NCBI RefSeq assembly: GCF_949628265.1
Contig: NC_088788.1
Coordinates: 28,568,335-28,632,334, forward strand
DNA: 64,000 bases
Origin: Cloeon dipterum
Lineage: Eukaryota; Arthropoda; Insecta; Ephemeroptera; Baetidae
Reading direction: 5' to 3'
Every line of letters starts with the position of its first letter. Within the stretch, counting starts at the first letter, position 1. The notes under the pieces are model-generated. The model was not told the origin of the DNA, did no database searches, and saw nothing but the letters and a program-made list of their open reading frames with translations. Of this stretch, positions 21,725 through 33,600 are shown piece by piece. The translations under genes and the position numbers were made by a program.

Positions 21725-24700
21725 ACCGCATTTTCATATGAATACAGCGCAGACACTTGCATTACGAATTACCAAAATTGGTTTGTGTGTCAGTCACACT
21801 CCCCTATGTAGGCCTTTCATTCCTATCAAATCGATACCTAGTGTTTGCGCGTCAGGCGCCAGCTTGCAGTGTCCTGCGAGTTTTTTTATTAGGACAAATT
21901 GCGATTCAATTCAAATACATCAACACCAACGCAACACAAAACACAATGTTGTGTGTGCTGAGTGAATTTAATAGAGCAATGTCTATTTTCAACCCTTTTC
22001 ACTTAATTAAATTAATTTTTTGACTTCATTGCCAATTCTAAGCTAATGTAAATTGTTTGACGTTTATATAAAACAATTAAATTTGTGTTCCTGCTTTTTT
22101 CAAATATATTTTTTAGGCTGAATATTGTTTTAACAAGCGCTCCTTACCTTCTCTGCTTACGTTTGTTTGTGACACGTTTAGTGCTGAAATATCAATCCCC
22201 ATCACAAATAAGATAACAGCTTAATATTATTAGAATTTAATTTGCAAAACACGTCTATTTATTATGGCGGAAAAGTAATAGCTAATATAGCTAAAATATA
22301 ATATAAATCTTTTAAAATGTTATCCTTTTTTATTTTTGGAAGAATAATTATGATTTATTCCAATAATAAAATCTTTGTTTTGTTTTCTACGTTGGGCTTC
22401 TTTTAGCCCAAACCTCTCGCAGGGGCCTATGAAATTAAATCATCAATAAAGCTTCTTCAAACACCATTATCTCCTTACTGGTGCGAAGGCCACGAAATTG
22501 AAAGGAAGGAAAATCAATTTCTAGTCGATTTCAGACCTATTTTATTTTAATTCAGCCGGAAAGCAGGTCACCCGATTCTTACCATATTAGGAGGTGCGAG
22601 TTTTGCGATAAAGCGTGTAAGGAACGCGCGCGAAGAGAGTCATTAGCGATCAGGTTGATTATACTTTGTACATAAGTATTTATTTGCAGTGAAGTGGTCT
22701 TTGCGTTCTCCAACTTTTGAACAATAGCTTATTGAGTCGCAAATGACGCAATGGCTTACCTATTGCATGACTGGAATTATTTAATTACCCTTTACTTACC
22801 TGCATTTGCTTTTCCACCTAAAGTTTATACAGACTATTCAACAAAGCGAACCAGGTCGCTGTGGTATAATATTGGTGACACCGATTTCCTCTCAGCTTAA
22901 TAAATTACAACGTCTATTGATCTGTCTACAAGACGCCCCAAAAATCTGTATTCTAGTTTGGCTCATCTTTAAATGACGAGTCTATTTTTAACAATTTTAA
23001 ACGTCGATTTAGCATTACAAATTTTCACCTCAAAATATAAGTAATTTGCGTAATTTGCTTATATATTGTTAGCAGATAACTTCTCTCTAATAACTATTCA
23101 GCATGTTATACGCAGCGCATTTGTCTTGCTATCAATATAAATTGATTCTTGGCAGTTAGTTCAATATAAACGAGTCGACGATTAAATTATTATTTGCGCA
23201 ACAACAGTACCGCAGTGTTGTATTTTCCAATGAATTGATAGTGGTCTAGATCTACATTAATATATTTATAAAATACTCAGGACGGTACCGTAAAAGAGAC
23301 CAAAATAACAATCTAAAAGCAACCATATATATAGCGTCTTTTAATTATATGATTATATTTAGCGCTGTTATACCTGAAATCCGCGATCGCTGTGTGCAAG
23401 AAATGGCTAGTGATGGCTGTGCCGCTGAAAGTGAACTGCCGTGTTGTGGAACTCAAAGACAGACACCGAGGTAGTTTGCCCACGCACCGACGTCCCACAT
23501 TGAACCACCTTGCAGCAACCCATTTACCGCCCTTTCTTTCCATTGTGACCAGACTAATATGGCAATAATCAAAACGTCAGCTGCAATAACGTGCATTATA
23601 GCCAACTGACTGAAAATTTGTTTCCAATTAATAGGATGAACTGATAACTTTTAATTCCGTCTCATAATTTTAAAGGGGCGGTTAATAGCCCGCGTGAGAT
23701 TTTATGTGTGAGCCCGTTTTCCCAAGTCAACAAGCTAGGTGTAATTTTAATTTATCCTAATGTTTAATCTCCATAGTTTTTTATCAGTTCATCTTTTTCG
23801 AGATCGGCGACCCCTAAATATATTAAGCAACTCGATCGAGTCCCAATAACATCGCGTACGAGTGACATATGGGCTTGTGAGCCTTATTACAATAAACCCA
23901 GTCCAGAAAAAAGACCACCTTCCAAGAGCTATTATCAGACTTAAATATTTTAACGTTATAGCTCATATCCATCGGGTTATTTTTTTGTCCCGAGTTTACC
24001 TTTTCCCGAAAATGATTTCCTGAGTTTGGCCCAGTCCCGGGAAAATGTTCTAGTTATTTTCGGGAAAACCCGATACCTGAACACAACTTCCTGGGAAATC
24101 CCGGCTTGCTCGTCAATCCATGCAAAAATGTCGCCAAATTTTTGATTTGGTGTCAAATTTTAATTTTAAAATTATCATCTTTTTCTTCTTCCCTGGTGCA
24201 TTTGATCAAATTTTATTATCAAAGCAGATTTAGGCGCATTTTGATATTTGGAGTACGATTGGACATTAGACGGGATTTTTGACGTTGAAATTTTGCATAA
24301 TTAGAAGTGTTTTCACCCATCCTTCTTTTAAATTTAATTCGTGTTATTTGAAGGTACTTTGCTAATTTTATATAATGATGTTTTAATGAAAATGCTTCAT
24401 CCTCTTAGAATAATTTATTTGTTATTTGTTTCTTTGGAATGAATAACCACGTCTTATTGGTACATTATTATTATTGCACCTAAAATACTTTTATATTTTC
24501 TTGGAGAAAATTCTTTCTGCGATTGGTAATGAAGCTTGAAAAAGGCAAATTTCACTACACACCCCTGCAGTTTATTGTGATGTGAAAAATTTAGACCTTA
24601 ACTTTTGTGGCAGAAGGTGATTTAAAATAATTTAAAACCACAAACACTACTTATATCACTATCAAGTTAAAAATAAAGAGACTCACGAGACTTGTTACAC

Positions 24701-24900
24701 TTAATAAAAGAATTCTTCTACCAGTTCCAAAATTTACGTAAAACGCAATGTCACATTGAATGAGTAACTTCAAAAGGCCTTGGTATTATGACAATTAAGA
24801 AAGCAGTTTATATTGATTAAAAAAATAGAATTTGCTTATATAGCTGTCTCTAAAAGCTCCTGTGCTAAAGCACAGATTGTCAGACAAATTATGTTTACAT
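21725..24900. other. Intergenic between ZC2HC1 and thymidylate kinase
   Basis: About 3.2 kb with no supportable gene. Near 24000-24130 there is a cluster of related CCCGGGAAAATG / TTTCGGGAAAACCCG / CTGGGAAATCCCGG words, looking like an eroded inverted-repeat transposon end. Everything else is AT-rich and featureless to me. Confidence 0.4.
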
Positions 24901-24905
24901 TTGGA

Positions 24906-25797
24906 TTACACCCACAATTTCTCTATGGGCTTATCTGTGACTTCATTTACAGTTTTGACCGCTTCTTCCAGCAATATCTGGTGAAGATCATCCACGGTTT
25001 TATCAGCATTGATTTCCTACAGCAAAATAATTGTATTAAGATTCCATGAAGTGCATTGCAATAAAATGAATTACCTTAAATGTTTGGTCTTTCAGTGCTT
25101 GGTAGTTTTCCCACACTTTGCTCAAGAAAGCGTGGTTCTCATATCTTTCTTCCCCAAACCCTGGTCTTTGGTTCAAGCTGTCGCGGCCCATGTGGAGTAA
25201 AAAGACAACGTCTGGCTTCGGCAAACCAACGTCAGCTTGTCGGCACCAGTCTAAACTCATTCCCTAGATGAGAAATATGTTATCTTACATTTAGGTTATT
25301 TGTATTTATAGCTATTAATATTACATCTTTGGCAGCAGAGTAAGCTACTCCCGAGAAGGCGTATCTGTCTACAATGAGCGTGGTACCATAGTTCAGCAAT
25401 TTTCGCATCCTCGACCTGAGAAATCATCAAAATGAATTAGTTCAATTAGAAATTCCTGGAGGTGTGTTGGTTTCATACTCGAGTTCCCATCGATTTCCAG
25501 AAAAGAGCAGGTGAACGGCTTTGTCATTTACATCTTCCTTGTTGGCAAGATAGTCGTTTAACACGCTGCCGATTCTTGTGCTCCTCTCTAGAAAATGATA
25601 CAAACATTATTAATTACCCTCACAACTGATATCAAGACAATATGGCAATAATAAAAACCTGGAAAAGGTAAGTGCTGGGCTGGGATGTTGAGTTCAGTCA
25701 ATGCTTTGACCAGCAATTTGCTTTGCGTCGTTTTGCCAACGCGATCGCATCCTTCAAACACGATTAGAGCACCTCTTTTGATCGAATTCACTTGCAT
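24906..25797 (-). CDS. DTYMK: Thymidylate kinase (dTMP kinase)
   Basis: Five exons: 25797-25659, 25587-25479, 25415-25325, 25263-25075 and 25016-24906; phases agree and the product is about 212 aa, the family length. It phosphorylates dTMP to dTDP with ATP for DNA synthesis. The P-loop is [12 protein letters not shown] (residues 14-25). The dTMP-binding DRY motif appears in [15 protein letters not shown], and FSGNRWE and PDVVFLL are family landmarks. The LID region with GFGEERYEN is in exon 4. The start Met is the only one before the beta-1 strand GALIVFEG. No mitochondrial leader is evident. A perfect CRE lies 53 bases upstream of the ATG. Confidence 0.95.
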
Positions 25798-25849
25798 TTT
25801 AGAGCAAATTTTATGAAATTCGAAAGATATCTAACAAAATTGGATCAGG

Positions 25850-25857
25850 TGACGTCA
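25850..25857. promoter_or_regulatory. CRE palindrome in thymidylate kinase promoter
   Basis: TGACGTCA within the expected proximal promoter, 53 bases before the start codon at 25797. Position is typical for a functional CREB/ATF site, but binding is inferred only. Confidence 0.5.
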
Positions 25858-26099
25858 GGTCGAAGCAGATTCAATACGACTTTGCTGCTGTTTTTAAGCC
25901 ACGACGATTTGACTGCAATTAATGTGCCTTTGCCTTTGACGACTTGCTGTTGCCGCGCGATGAAAATCATCAGCTGACTGGTGACTGCGGCAAGGGGCTG
26001 GGCTAGTGAAAGTGGGCTGGACCAGGCTGGACTGCGTCTTGCTTTAAAATAACATCTCTGGTCCCCTGCCATCTGCCTTGCTATCAGAGTATCAGAGTC

Positions 26100-26970
26100 A
26101 CAGAGTCAGCGTCAGCGTGGCCGGACTGCTTGACAGGTGCCTATAATAATTGCCCTTCTTGACATCATATTTTGCAAATTTAAAACACTTAACATAGCTG
26201 TGTTAGTCTTTCGTTTAAAGGTATAATGTCAATCGTTTAGATTGTGAAGGGAAGGTCTGAAAGCACAACATTGTCAAGGTTGGTATGAATGGAAAGCGCC
26301 ACAGGTTGCTTCTGTTGGTGAAGTACCAGTTTTTGGTATACATACCATACATAACACTTCTTTTAATAATAATAAATACATATTTTCCCCCGTCAAACTA
26401 GCAAGCGAAGAGATGCGACGCTAAGAAAAATAATTAATTTAAAGATTCTGGGTCACTTATTTATGCCTATATTATGCGAGAGTTAGATTTTTTTCTTTTG
26501 GAATTATCCTAGGCCTAAATTATCTAATCGGTTTTGGCTGTATGTACATAACTGACATCAAAGAATATTGTAATATAATATGTATTTTTGTTATTTATAA
26601 GAATAATTATTATTACACAACTTTGCAAGGTATCTACATATTGAGGCTTTTGTTCTAATGAAAGCTTTGTACATTTTCGCCAAGTATAAAAATCAAGAAG
26701 TACATATACAATATATCATACAATACAACATATTAAAGTACTCTCCCAAGTTAGCTTGTGATAAAAGTATTATATAAAGTCTTTCGTTATTTTTTGGCTT
26801 TTTGAATTCAGATATTAATGAGAAGCGGGAAAATTTTAGCTGTTCAATTAAGAGTTAATTTAACGTTGAGCGTTAAAAGGGATATATTATTGAGAGATGA
26901 AATACTTTGAATGTTCTTGATAAATATAAATATGTACATAAATGGTTGCCATTGGCAATTATCTTATTTT
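26100..26970. other. Intergenic between thymidylate kinase and GPATCH4
   Basis: AT-rich spacer with no gene seen. At 26087-26120 short ATCAGAGT / CACAGAGTCAGCGTCAGCG words repeat imperfectly. TTTATT at 26974-26979 reads as AATAAA on the minus strand and fits the polyadenylation signal of the GPATCH4 gene. Confidence 0.45.
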
Positions 26971-27046
26971 GCTTTTATTTCTTTGACGTGTCATTAATAC
27001 ATAAATAACTGTTGCAATCTTCTGAGCCGTAACAGATAAAAATCAA

Positions 27047-27653
27047 TCACACTTTAGTTTTTGCCAATAGCTGATAACTTTCGTCGTGCTTTTGCAAACG
27101 AGCTAATTTTCCCGAAAGTTTGTGTCCATGTCTGGCAGCTTTATGGGCCGTTCGACCTCCGCAGGCTGCAAAAAGCTGTTCATCTGTTAGGGGAGTTTTC
27201 AGTACGTCATCTTTGCTTTCTTCGACAGGATTATTAATCCTCTTATCTGTTGACTCGACTTCTTTGTTGTCTTCCAAGACTGCAGATTTCACAAAATTGC
27301 CATACACCTTTTTCGTTGACTTCACAGGCTCCACCTTTTTCTCCTTTTTCTTCTTCTTCTTTATTGTCTTTACCTGTGGATTGGAGGGATGTAATTTTTT
27401 GTTTGGCTTCATAAATTAGTGTACTGACCACAACTGTATCCTCCTTAACACTGATTTTAACCTTTTTAGCTGCTTCATCGAAGGCCTGGTTCCACCACGT
27501 ATTTGTAAACTCTTTTCCCGGGTCTGCTCCCAAACCCATCCGATCGCGTTTCAGCGACGGCTTTATAGCTTGCGAAATTCCAGTCTTCTGCGCGCCTAAA
27601 CCTTCACCTTCCTTCCAGCCATATTTTTCCAATTGTGCTCTCGCAAAGTCCAT
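27047..27653 (-). CDS. GPATCH4: GPATCH4-type G-patch nucleolar protein (183 aa)
   Basis: Two exons: 27653-27429 and 27373-27047, joined by a 55-nt intron with acceptor TCCAATCCACAG; both halves are phase 0. The N-terminus is a G-patch (FARAQLEKYGWKEGEGLG, then AQKTGISQAIK), a motif that activates DEAH helicases. It continues with KEFTNTWWNQAFDEAAKKV, diagnostic of GPATCH4. A Lys-rich KTIKKKKKKEKK stretch is a likely nuclear/nucleolar signal. Near the C-terminus TDEQLFAACGGRTAHKAARH matches the second conserved GPATCH4 block. The protein is much shorter than the mammalian one, which has a long repetitive Lys/Glu tail; both conserved blocks are nevertheless present. Confidence 0.92.
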
Positions 27654-27719
27654 CTTCGCTTGTCTGTTACAAGAAAATAAATTAATAAATGAAACTCCGT
27701 TAACAGATTAGAAGTCGTG

Positions 27720-28640
27720 CAGCGAACCTGCTCTTAATTTTGGAGGCCGCATGTGGTGTGTGGGTGTGTTTGTTGATTTGACGAGATATGTACAATGTTG
27801 CCAACAAAACTCTCCGTTAGATTAAATTATCATACTACTGCTTTCAGTCAAACACACCTGAAGTTCAAAGCTCTCGCACGAAAAAATAATTTAAAATTAC
27901 GTTAGTTAAAATTTGTACAAATTTTAAAATCCATATTGGTACAAGTAAAGCAGTCCTGTTTTTAAATTTAATTTTCAATAATTGTTGGTTATTATTTTAA
28001 TGGCAAAACATTTAACTTTATCTATATATTGCATTATATGAGACATTCAAACACCATTTTAATTATTATGTATTTTATTTATCTATAATCTATAAGGAGA
28101 TGTACATTACACCTTCCCACATTTTTAAAACGTGGAAATAAATACATTTTCAAGGCGGACCCTACGATATTACAATTTGAAGTTCCGTGAGCGGGAGCTC
28201 AAGTAGAAGAATACTATAACATCAACTAACCTCAATATTCGATTTTAAAACTACCCGCTTTTTAATCATTTTGATGCTTTGGAGCGAGGATATGGGAAAA
28301 TAGTGTACAATGATTCAAGAGCACTTTACAATCACAACAATCTTAAAAAATCATTGGAGATCTTTTATAAATTTTATTTAATTATTGAGATTTAGAATTT
28401 AATCACATGATGTTGTTAATTCAATGCAAAAAAATGGTATTTCGCCAAAGAGCGGGAGTCGACAAAAGTTATTTTTAATACAAGTATGTAAGGTAATAGT
28501 GTAATCATATATCGACAATGTGATTACTGGCGTTGTTGTTGTTGCAAAATACTTAATGATACATAAATATTTACATAAATTTTAATCTAAAACTTACTTA
28601 AAACTTTCACAAAATTTTAAGTTATTTTCGGAGGTTTACA
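27720..28640. other. Intergenic between GPATCH4 and OSCP1
   Basis: Roughly 900 bases, very AT-rich, with no open frame or recognisable repeat. The part near 27720 should include the GPATCH4 promoter; the part near 28640 the 3' end of OSCP1. Confidence 0.45.
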
Positions 28641-28665
28641 GAGTAAATTTAGTTTTTTTTTCATA

Positions 28666-30529
28666 TTATGACGGGATTAGATTTAATAGATCCTCTGTGC
28701 TTTCTGAATGATTTGTTCTCTTAGAACGAACGTTAATTTCACTGAAAAGATTAGCCAACTCTCGTGCTTGCTCCTGGTTCCTTGCATCCACAACTAATGC
28801 AGGGTTAGTTGATGCCTTTACTCCTTGAATCTCTTCATTCCTGGAAACCGTATAAAGGGGAAGTTAAAAAATTTGGCCGCTGCAGTAAAAGTGTCTTAAA
28901 TTTCAATGCAAGCTACGAGATTATATACCTTTTTTCCTTGCCATCAGCGACAAACATATCTATCAATATCAGATTTGCAGTCTCACGCGGAGGCTCATTT
29001 CTCTCAGGGTGGAGTAATTTTGATAGCAAATTTAATTCCTGGTAACCGACGCTCTTTTCTACATTTCCGCTTGCTATCAGGTTTTCTGGAGTTTTGCTCA
29101 TCAAAAGGGATTCTGGATTAAATATTTGGTTATCGTCTTGTACAAAAGCAGTGGCTTCCTCCCCTTGTCTTTCAGCGTGGTAACTAATTAATTACTTATT
29201 AAATGAATATCTATCTCATATTGTTATGAAATACTAATACGTACATATTCAAACCCAATTTGGTTATGTGTGGTTTAAAAAGTCCTAGGGAACCAGACTC
29301 CTGACAGGGTACAAACTGGTAGGGTGTGTTTACGACTTTTTGTCCTTCTAATGTGCCATCCTCTGAGTATGTTCTAATTATTATTGGAACTTCACAACCT
29401 TTGACCAATAGAAACTTAAATTATTTTTCAAAAACACCTTCCGCTCAAAATACGAGGAATTATGGTTAAAAAACATGTGGTACCTGTTGCCACTGGACCA
29501 CTTGTCGGAATGAAAAATCGCCCGTCAGGGTTCTGAGACTTATCCCTGAGCAAAACAGACACCCTTACTGTGTCGTCCTGAAGATAGTTTAGGATGAAGT
29601 TCCTTAATAGCTGTAATTCTCCGCTTTGCATCGTGGCGTACGTCTTGAAAGAAAAAATTAATTTCACAAAAATTGTCCAATATAATTTTCAGTTCGATAC
29701 TTGAATGAACTTGGTATGGTAGTTTGCTATTAATTTTGTAATAAGATTAGTAGGTTCTTTCCCTGCTAAAGCCTCCAGGTGGTTCATGGTCACCAATAGA
29801 AGATCTTGAGGCCTCGAAATAGTGTAAATCTGGTACTTAACAACGCTGACCATCAAATCATAGAGCTGCTCAAATTTTTTCAAATCAATCCATAATTCAA
29901 AGTTAAAAAATGAACAGTTACCTTGTCCATACTCGTTCTATTGAGCCGCATTATTGATACATGGGCTAGATTGTCGAAAAGAGTCCTGAGGGCATGTCTG
30001 TTTGATAGTTTTTGCGGTTTAAATAGCTCTTCCACAAATCGCTCATTTAGCATCGTAGCCACAATATCGTGAAGAACTGAAATCAAAGTAAATATGAAGT
30101 CGCCATTTAAATCCCTAATCAAAATAAGCTCTGCTAGTTTCGTAATCAAATTGCAATATTGATAGTTTCAGCAGAATAAATAATCCATAAATATCATGCA
30201 ACCCGCTGCACAAACGTGTGCAGCGAAATGCCTATTTTTCTATTTAAGGGTTTAAAGAGAGCGAGAAGCCTCGAATAATATCATTCCTAATACAGCTACT
30301 AAATTGGCACTTAACCCTGTGGAAAAGGTAAATGCATTATCGTGGAATTGCTTAACACACTTGTATTTATCTAGTTACGTTTTGCTGGGTTTTGAATTGG
30401 CCAATCTTTAACGTTACCTTTTTTCGTTTTATCCTCCGTGATTTGCTGTGTTGTAAGTCTATCCTCAATTATGTACAACATTTCTCCTCCAAGGTTAATA
30501 AAAAGTATTGGTAAAGTTCTGTCAGTCAT
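28666..30529 (-). CDS. OSCP1: OSCP1 (organic solute carrier partner 1 / oxidored-nitro domain protein)
   Basis: Seven exons: 30529-30418, 30076-29922, 29865-29701, 29643-29484, 29398-29245, 29183-28929 and 28840-28666; all phases agree, product about 391 aa. Matching blocks run through the family: LPILFINLGGEMLYIIEDRL, then HDIVATMLNERFVEELFKPQ, HALRTLFDNLAHVSIMRLN, PQDLLLVTMNHL, LQDDTVRVSVLLRDKSQNP, GRFFIPTSGPV and HITKLGLN. The C-terminus ends TEDLLNLIPS, like the vertebrate DDLL end. OSCP1 has been implicated in solute transport and, in ciliated organisms, in cilia and mitochondria-linked trafficking; its biochemical activity is unsettled. The gene is divergent from the STING gene, start codons about 0.9 kb apart. 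Confidence 0.93.
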
Positions 30530-30779
30530 TTCTGAACTTCGTTTGGATTGCCAGATTTAGTGTTAACTGATTGTCGTATTAGAGCAACGACGGCAAAATT
30601 ATTTAGTCTGCGACACTCTACTGCTCACATTCCCCGTTCAAATACTTGGCGCTAATTCCTTGTTACTCTAAAAACACATTCAGCGGTTTGCGTGACGAGG
30701 GTGCTCCACGATGGGGAGAGCGGACAGAGTGCGTCGACCTTTGAGCTCTGGAAACCTAAATATTATAGCAAATTGGTTC

Positions 30780-31070
30780 CATTTTGTAATATTTATATCT
30801 TCTTTTTATCATACTGTAACACGGATCGTCTTTATTTAACGCATTAGTAATTAGAAAAATACAAATAATTCCTTTTGAGTGACTAAAAATCTTTGGTGCA
30901 TGTAAATGACGCACGTGTTTAATCATGAGTGGAGGGTCTGAGAGCCTTATTGAAACGTACCATTTCTAATGGTTATCGCCAATCTCTATGTATGAATTTT
31001 TGCAATAAATAGTGAGGGGTAAGGGACTTCTACTTGATGAACAAAAGTGTCAGATAAAAATGCACCAGAC
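30780..31070. other. Shared OSCP1/STING upstream region
   Basis: Together with 30530-30780 and 31370-31420 this forms the divergent upstream region of OSCP1 (minus) and STING (plus). No TATA box was recognised. An untranslated STING exon begins at 31423 after the acceptor TTTTTGTTGCAG, so the STING transcription start lies farther left; its donor could not be placed. Confidence 0.35.
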
Positions 31071-31350
31071 ACCTCAGCCAACCGCGTTGCGCCAGCGCTA
31101 ATTGTGAGGTATGTGGTCAGTCGCCGTGAATTTTGTGCCAATCTGCTCCAGCCACGCCAGCCGCTGGTTTAAGAAGAAGTCAAAAAATCTAAATGATATT
31201 AGCCAAAAAAATAGCCTCCGAGCCTTTGGGCCGATAAGCACTTTTAAAATTTCGTCCGCCGCGCCAACCACCGGCTAAAATGCTCAGCCGCCGCTGCCTG
31301 CCAAAAATTCGGCTGCAGCCAGTTCAGCCAGCCGCCGAATAAATTACGCG
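31070..31350. repeat. GCCAGCCGC-rich dispersed repeat, copy 1
   Basis: About 280 bases dominated by variants of CAGCCGCGCCAGCC separated by 20-50 AT-rich bases, e.g. CCAGCCACGCCAGCCGCTGG, CCGCCGCGCCAACCACCGG, CTCAGCCGCCGCTGCCTGCC. The same words and the segment around AAAATTCGGC recur at 50240-50905, so it is a dispersed repeat family and not a chance GC island. It lies in the 5' region of the STING gene. Confidence 0.6.
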
Positions 31351-31440
31351 GCTAAGATCTTTAAAAATGCATCATTTATCAACAATAAATGAAATGACGA
31401 ATGAATAAATTTTTGTTGCAGGTTGAGACTTAACATAGAG

Positions 31441-32928
31441 ATGGGGTTTTTGTCCAAGTTAGCTGGTGGAATCGCTGCTGGAGCAGGTATTTTGTGTTAA
31501 ATGGATTGAAAGCAACGATATTAAATTTCGATTTTCTTTTTAGTGGGCTTCTACTTGAACGGTTACCTGAACGACGACTGGTAAGTATAAAAATGATTGA
31601 AAACTAAACTAAATTTTCAGCTGTCCTGAAAAGGTAAAATATTGTGTTTAAAATGTTTAATCATGTTTTCCAGGCAAAACCTAGCTATTGTGCCTGTCGG
31701 GATTCTCATCGGTGAGTTTGCTTCTAGAATCACCCTTTTTGTGAAATCAAAATCTGGCAACTCTTCTTTGAAGGAAAATCATGCCTTCCTGGAATTCTTC
31801 ACACAAATTGAAAAGCATGCTTCTCTGACTGCTTTTGCTTATTTAGTGGTGAGTAATTTCAATAGAATCAATACATTTTATAAATGATTCGTATGTAATC
31901 AATCTAAAGGCGACCTGGAGCCAATCTGGACCCCAAGTACTGGTTGTTGCACTCTCTTCTTTCTTGGTCAGAAGAGCTCTTCTTGTAACATCGAAATTTT
32001 ACTTTATTTTCTTCGGAACACAAATATACTTATATTTCTAGAAACCACCTCCAATTGCAGTGAAGCAATTGTACGGAAGGGAATTGAATGGGATTTACTA
32101 TGGCCCAGGCATGGCTTACAGCTACTTCTATGGGTATCTGAACATTCTCTTGCCACCATCAGATGGAAAAAGTTAGTAGTGCTGGTTAATCATCGATGCT
32201 AAAACTATTAAAAACTTGTTTCTTTCTGTAGCTTACTTGAACAGGATTGATGCATACATTGATAAAAATGTAAGCTCCTCTGGAAACAGGATCCGTTTTC
32301 CTGATAGACGATTGCAAATTTTGATCCCCTTGTCAGGCGACTTGACTGGTAACACTAATTTAGTGGACCACTCCTACGATTGGCTCAATAAATCCAAGGT
32401 TTGTCATGAAAAATGCTTAACTTTGACATACAATCTTTTTCTTATTTTTACAGGAACCATTCTCTGTGGAAATTGACCGTGGTGGTATCACAAATCGAAA
32501 GTATCACAACTCCGTGTGCTACATCAAAGATCCAGAGACTGCAGGGAAGCCTGTATACACAGTTGCAGAGTTCGCTACTCCCATTATTACTTATATGGAA
32601 GCATGCAGGCTGTCTGGTGAAACAGGTGCGGCTTATTTAACAGTCCTGATTTGCATTTATCTTATACCATTGACGTGTTGACAGATTTGTTCAGCTATAA
32701 GAGAGAGACAGTCCTAAATTTCTATGATACACTGAAGCGACTCATTTCCAACGACAGCTCAATCAACGAGTGCGTGAACCTGATTCTTTATGGTAGGATT
32801 TTCATATCATGATATATAGTCACGTTGCTGAACTCACCAATTTTATTTCAGATGGCTTGGATGAGAAGGGAGAGCCAGTTAATGTAGCAAAAGTATTGCT
32901 TGAGAATGTTATGAAAGGCAGCAATTAA
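31441..32928 (+). CDS. STING: STING homologue (cyclic-dinucleotide sensor, 328 aa)
   Basis: Nine exons: 31441-31486, 31544-31580, 31674-31848, 31910-31984, 32042-32171, 32232-32398, 32454-32625, 32685-32792 and 32852-32928; all phases agree. Four hydrophobic segments precede residue 112 (around GGIAAGAVGFYLNGYL, LAIVPVGILIGEFASRI, ASLTAFAYLVATW and GPQVLVVALSSFLV). The ligand-binding domain follows: GMAYSYFYGYLNILLP (residues 134-149), RLQILIPLSGDL, DRGGITNRKYHNS and AEFATPIITYMEA. Residues equivalent to human S162, Y163, Y167, R232, R238, Y240, E260, T263 and P264 are S138, Y139, Y143, R219, R225, Y227, E249, T252 and P253. The protein stops shortly after the domain, so no TBK1/IRF3-recruiting C-terminal tail exists, as in other insects. 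Expected role: ER-resident antiviral/antibacterial sensor acting through IMD-Relish or autophagy. Exon 3-4 boundaries (N-terminal helices) are the least certain part. Confidence 0.9.
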
Positions 32929-32993
32929 CAGCATGGTTTACAAAACCATCTCCAGCTTGATGTATTTCTAAGTAACGTATAATGCATTGCATA

Positions 32994-32999
32994 AATAAA
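32994..32999 (+). terminator. Polyadenylation signal of STING gene
   Basis: AATAAA 66 bases after the stop codon. The minus-strand carrier gene has candidate AATAAA signals at about 33056-33070, so the two convergent transcripts end within about 100 bases of each other. Confidence 0.6.
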
Positions 33000-33071
33000 T
33001 ATTCTTGTACATGAGGAGCATTTTTGATTGCGGTTATCACGTAAAATGAAGCATCTTTATTTTTATTTTTT

Positions 33072-33600
33072 GCTAAATCCATTGTTATTTTGTTAAAACT
33101 ATAAAACAAGCCTTTCAGCACAACAGACAACAACAGTTTGCCAACCCCAATGCAAAATGTGTGAAAATTAAAATGAAAACGAACCGATTTTTGGAATCAT
33201 TAGGCTCAGCCTAGCACAAATCACTTTAAGAGTATCACATTCTGTGCTAACTGTGATCTCGTACTAGAAAACATTTCAAATGTTATATTTACGACCCAAT
33301 CAAAACCACAATAACCACCAATTCAGGGGAATAGACTATACGAGCGGAGACTCGCTAACAATAACCTGTATGACAAGTGCAACTAACAATTGTGTACTAG
33401 AAAATTATTCTCAAGCTATTAACTTATGAAATCGACTGAAGAAAACGCTTAAAAATCTGTATGACTGAAAGTGTTCAAATAGCAAAACCCATGGTACAAT
33501 TTTTGGCTGTAATAACCTCCATGGCGTGTGTTCATTGTGATGTGTTAAGACTTGAGTCAGACCATTCAACTTCTTGAATAGAGAGCAGTTCTGCATTTTC
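33072..33600 (-). other. 3' UTR of the SLC25A11 gene
   Basis: About 530 bases between the stop codon at 33601 and TTTATT clusters (AATAAA on the minus strand) near 33056-33070. No open frame of note. Confidence 0.45.

Noticed and set aside
21528-21965. 145-aa plus-strand frame
   Set aside because: It covers the GC-rich promoter and 5' UTR of the minus-strand ZC2HC1 gene and has no domain.
27407-27428. GPATCH4 acceptor at 27408-27407 (ATGAAG)
   Set aside because: It would give a 22-nt intron, too short to splice. The acceptor TCCAATCCACAG at 27375-27374 gives 55 nt and a better pyrimidine tract.
31023-31032. GGGACTTCTA as an NF-kB/Relish site upstream of STING
   Set aside because: It departs from the kappa-B consensus in the last bases and is a single isolated word.
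31713-31848. STING intron starting at the GTGAGT at 31712
   Set aside because: No matching acceptor leads back into frame before the next exon, while reading on gives the hydrophobic helices expected for the N-terminal domain and ends at another GTGAGT in phase 0.
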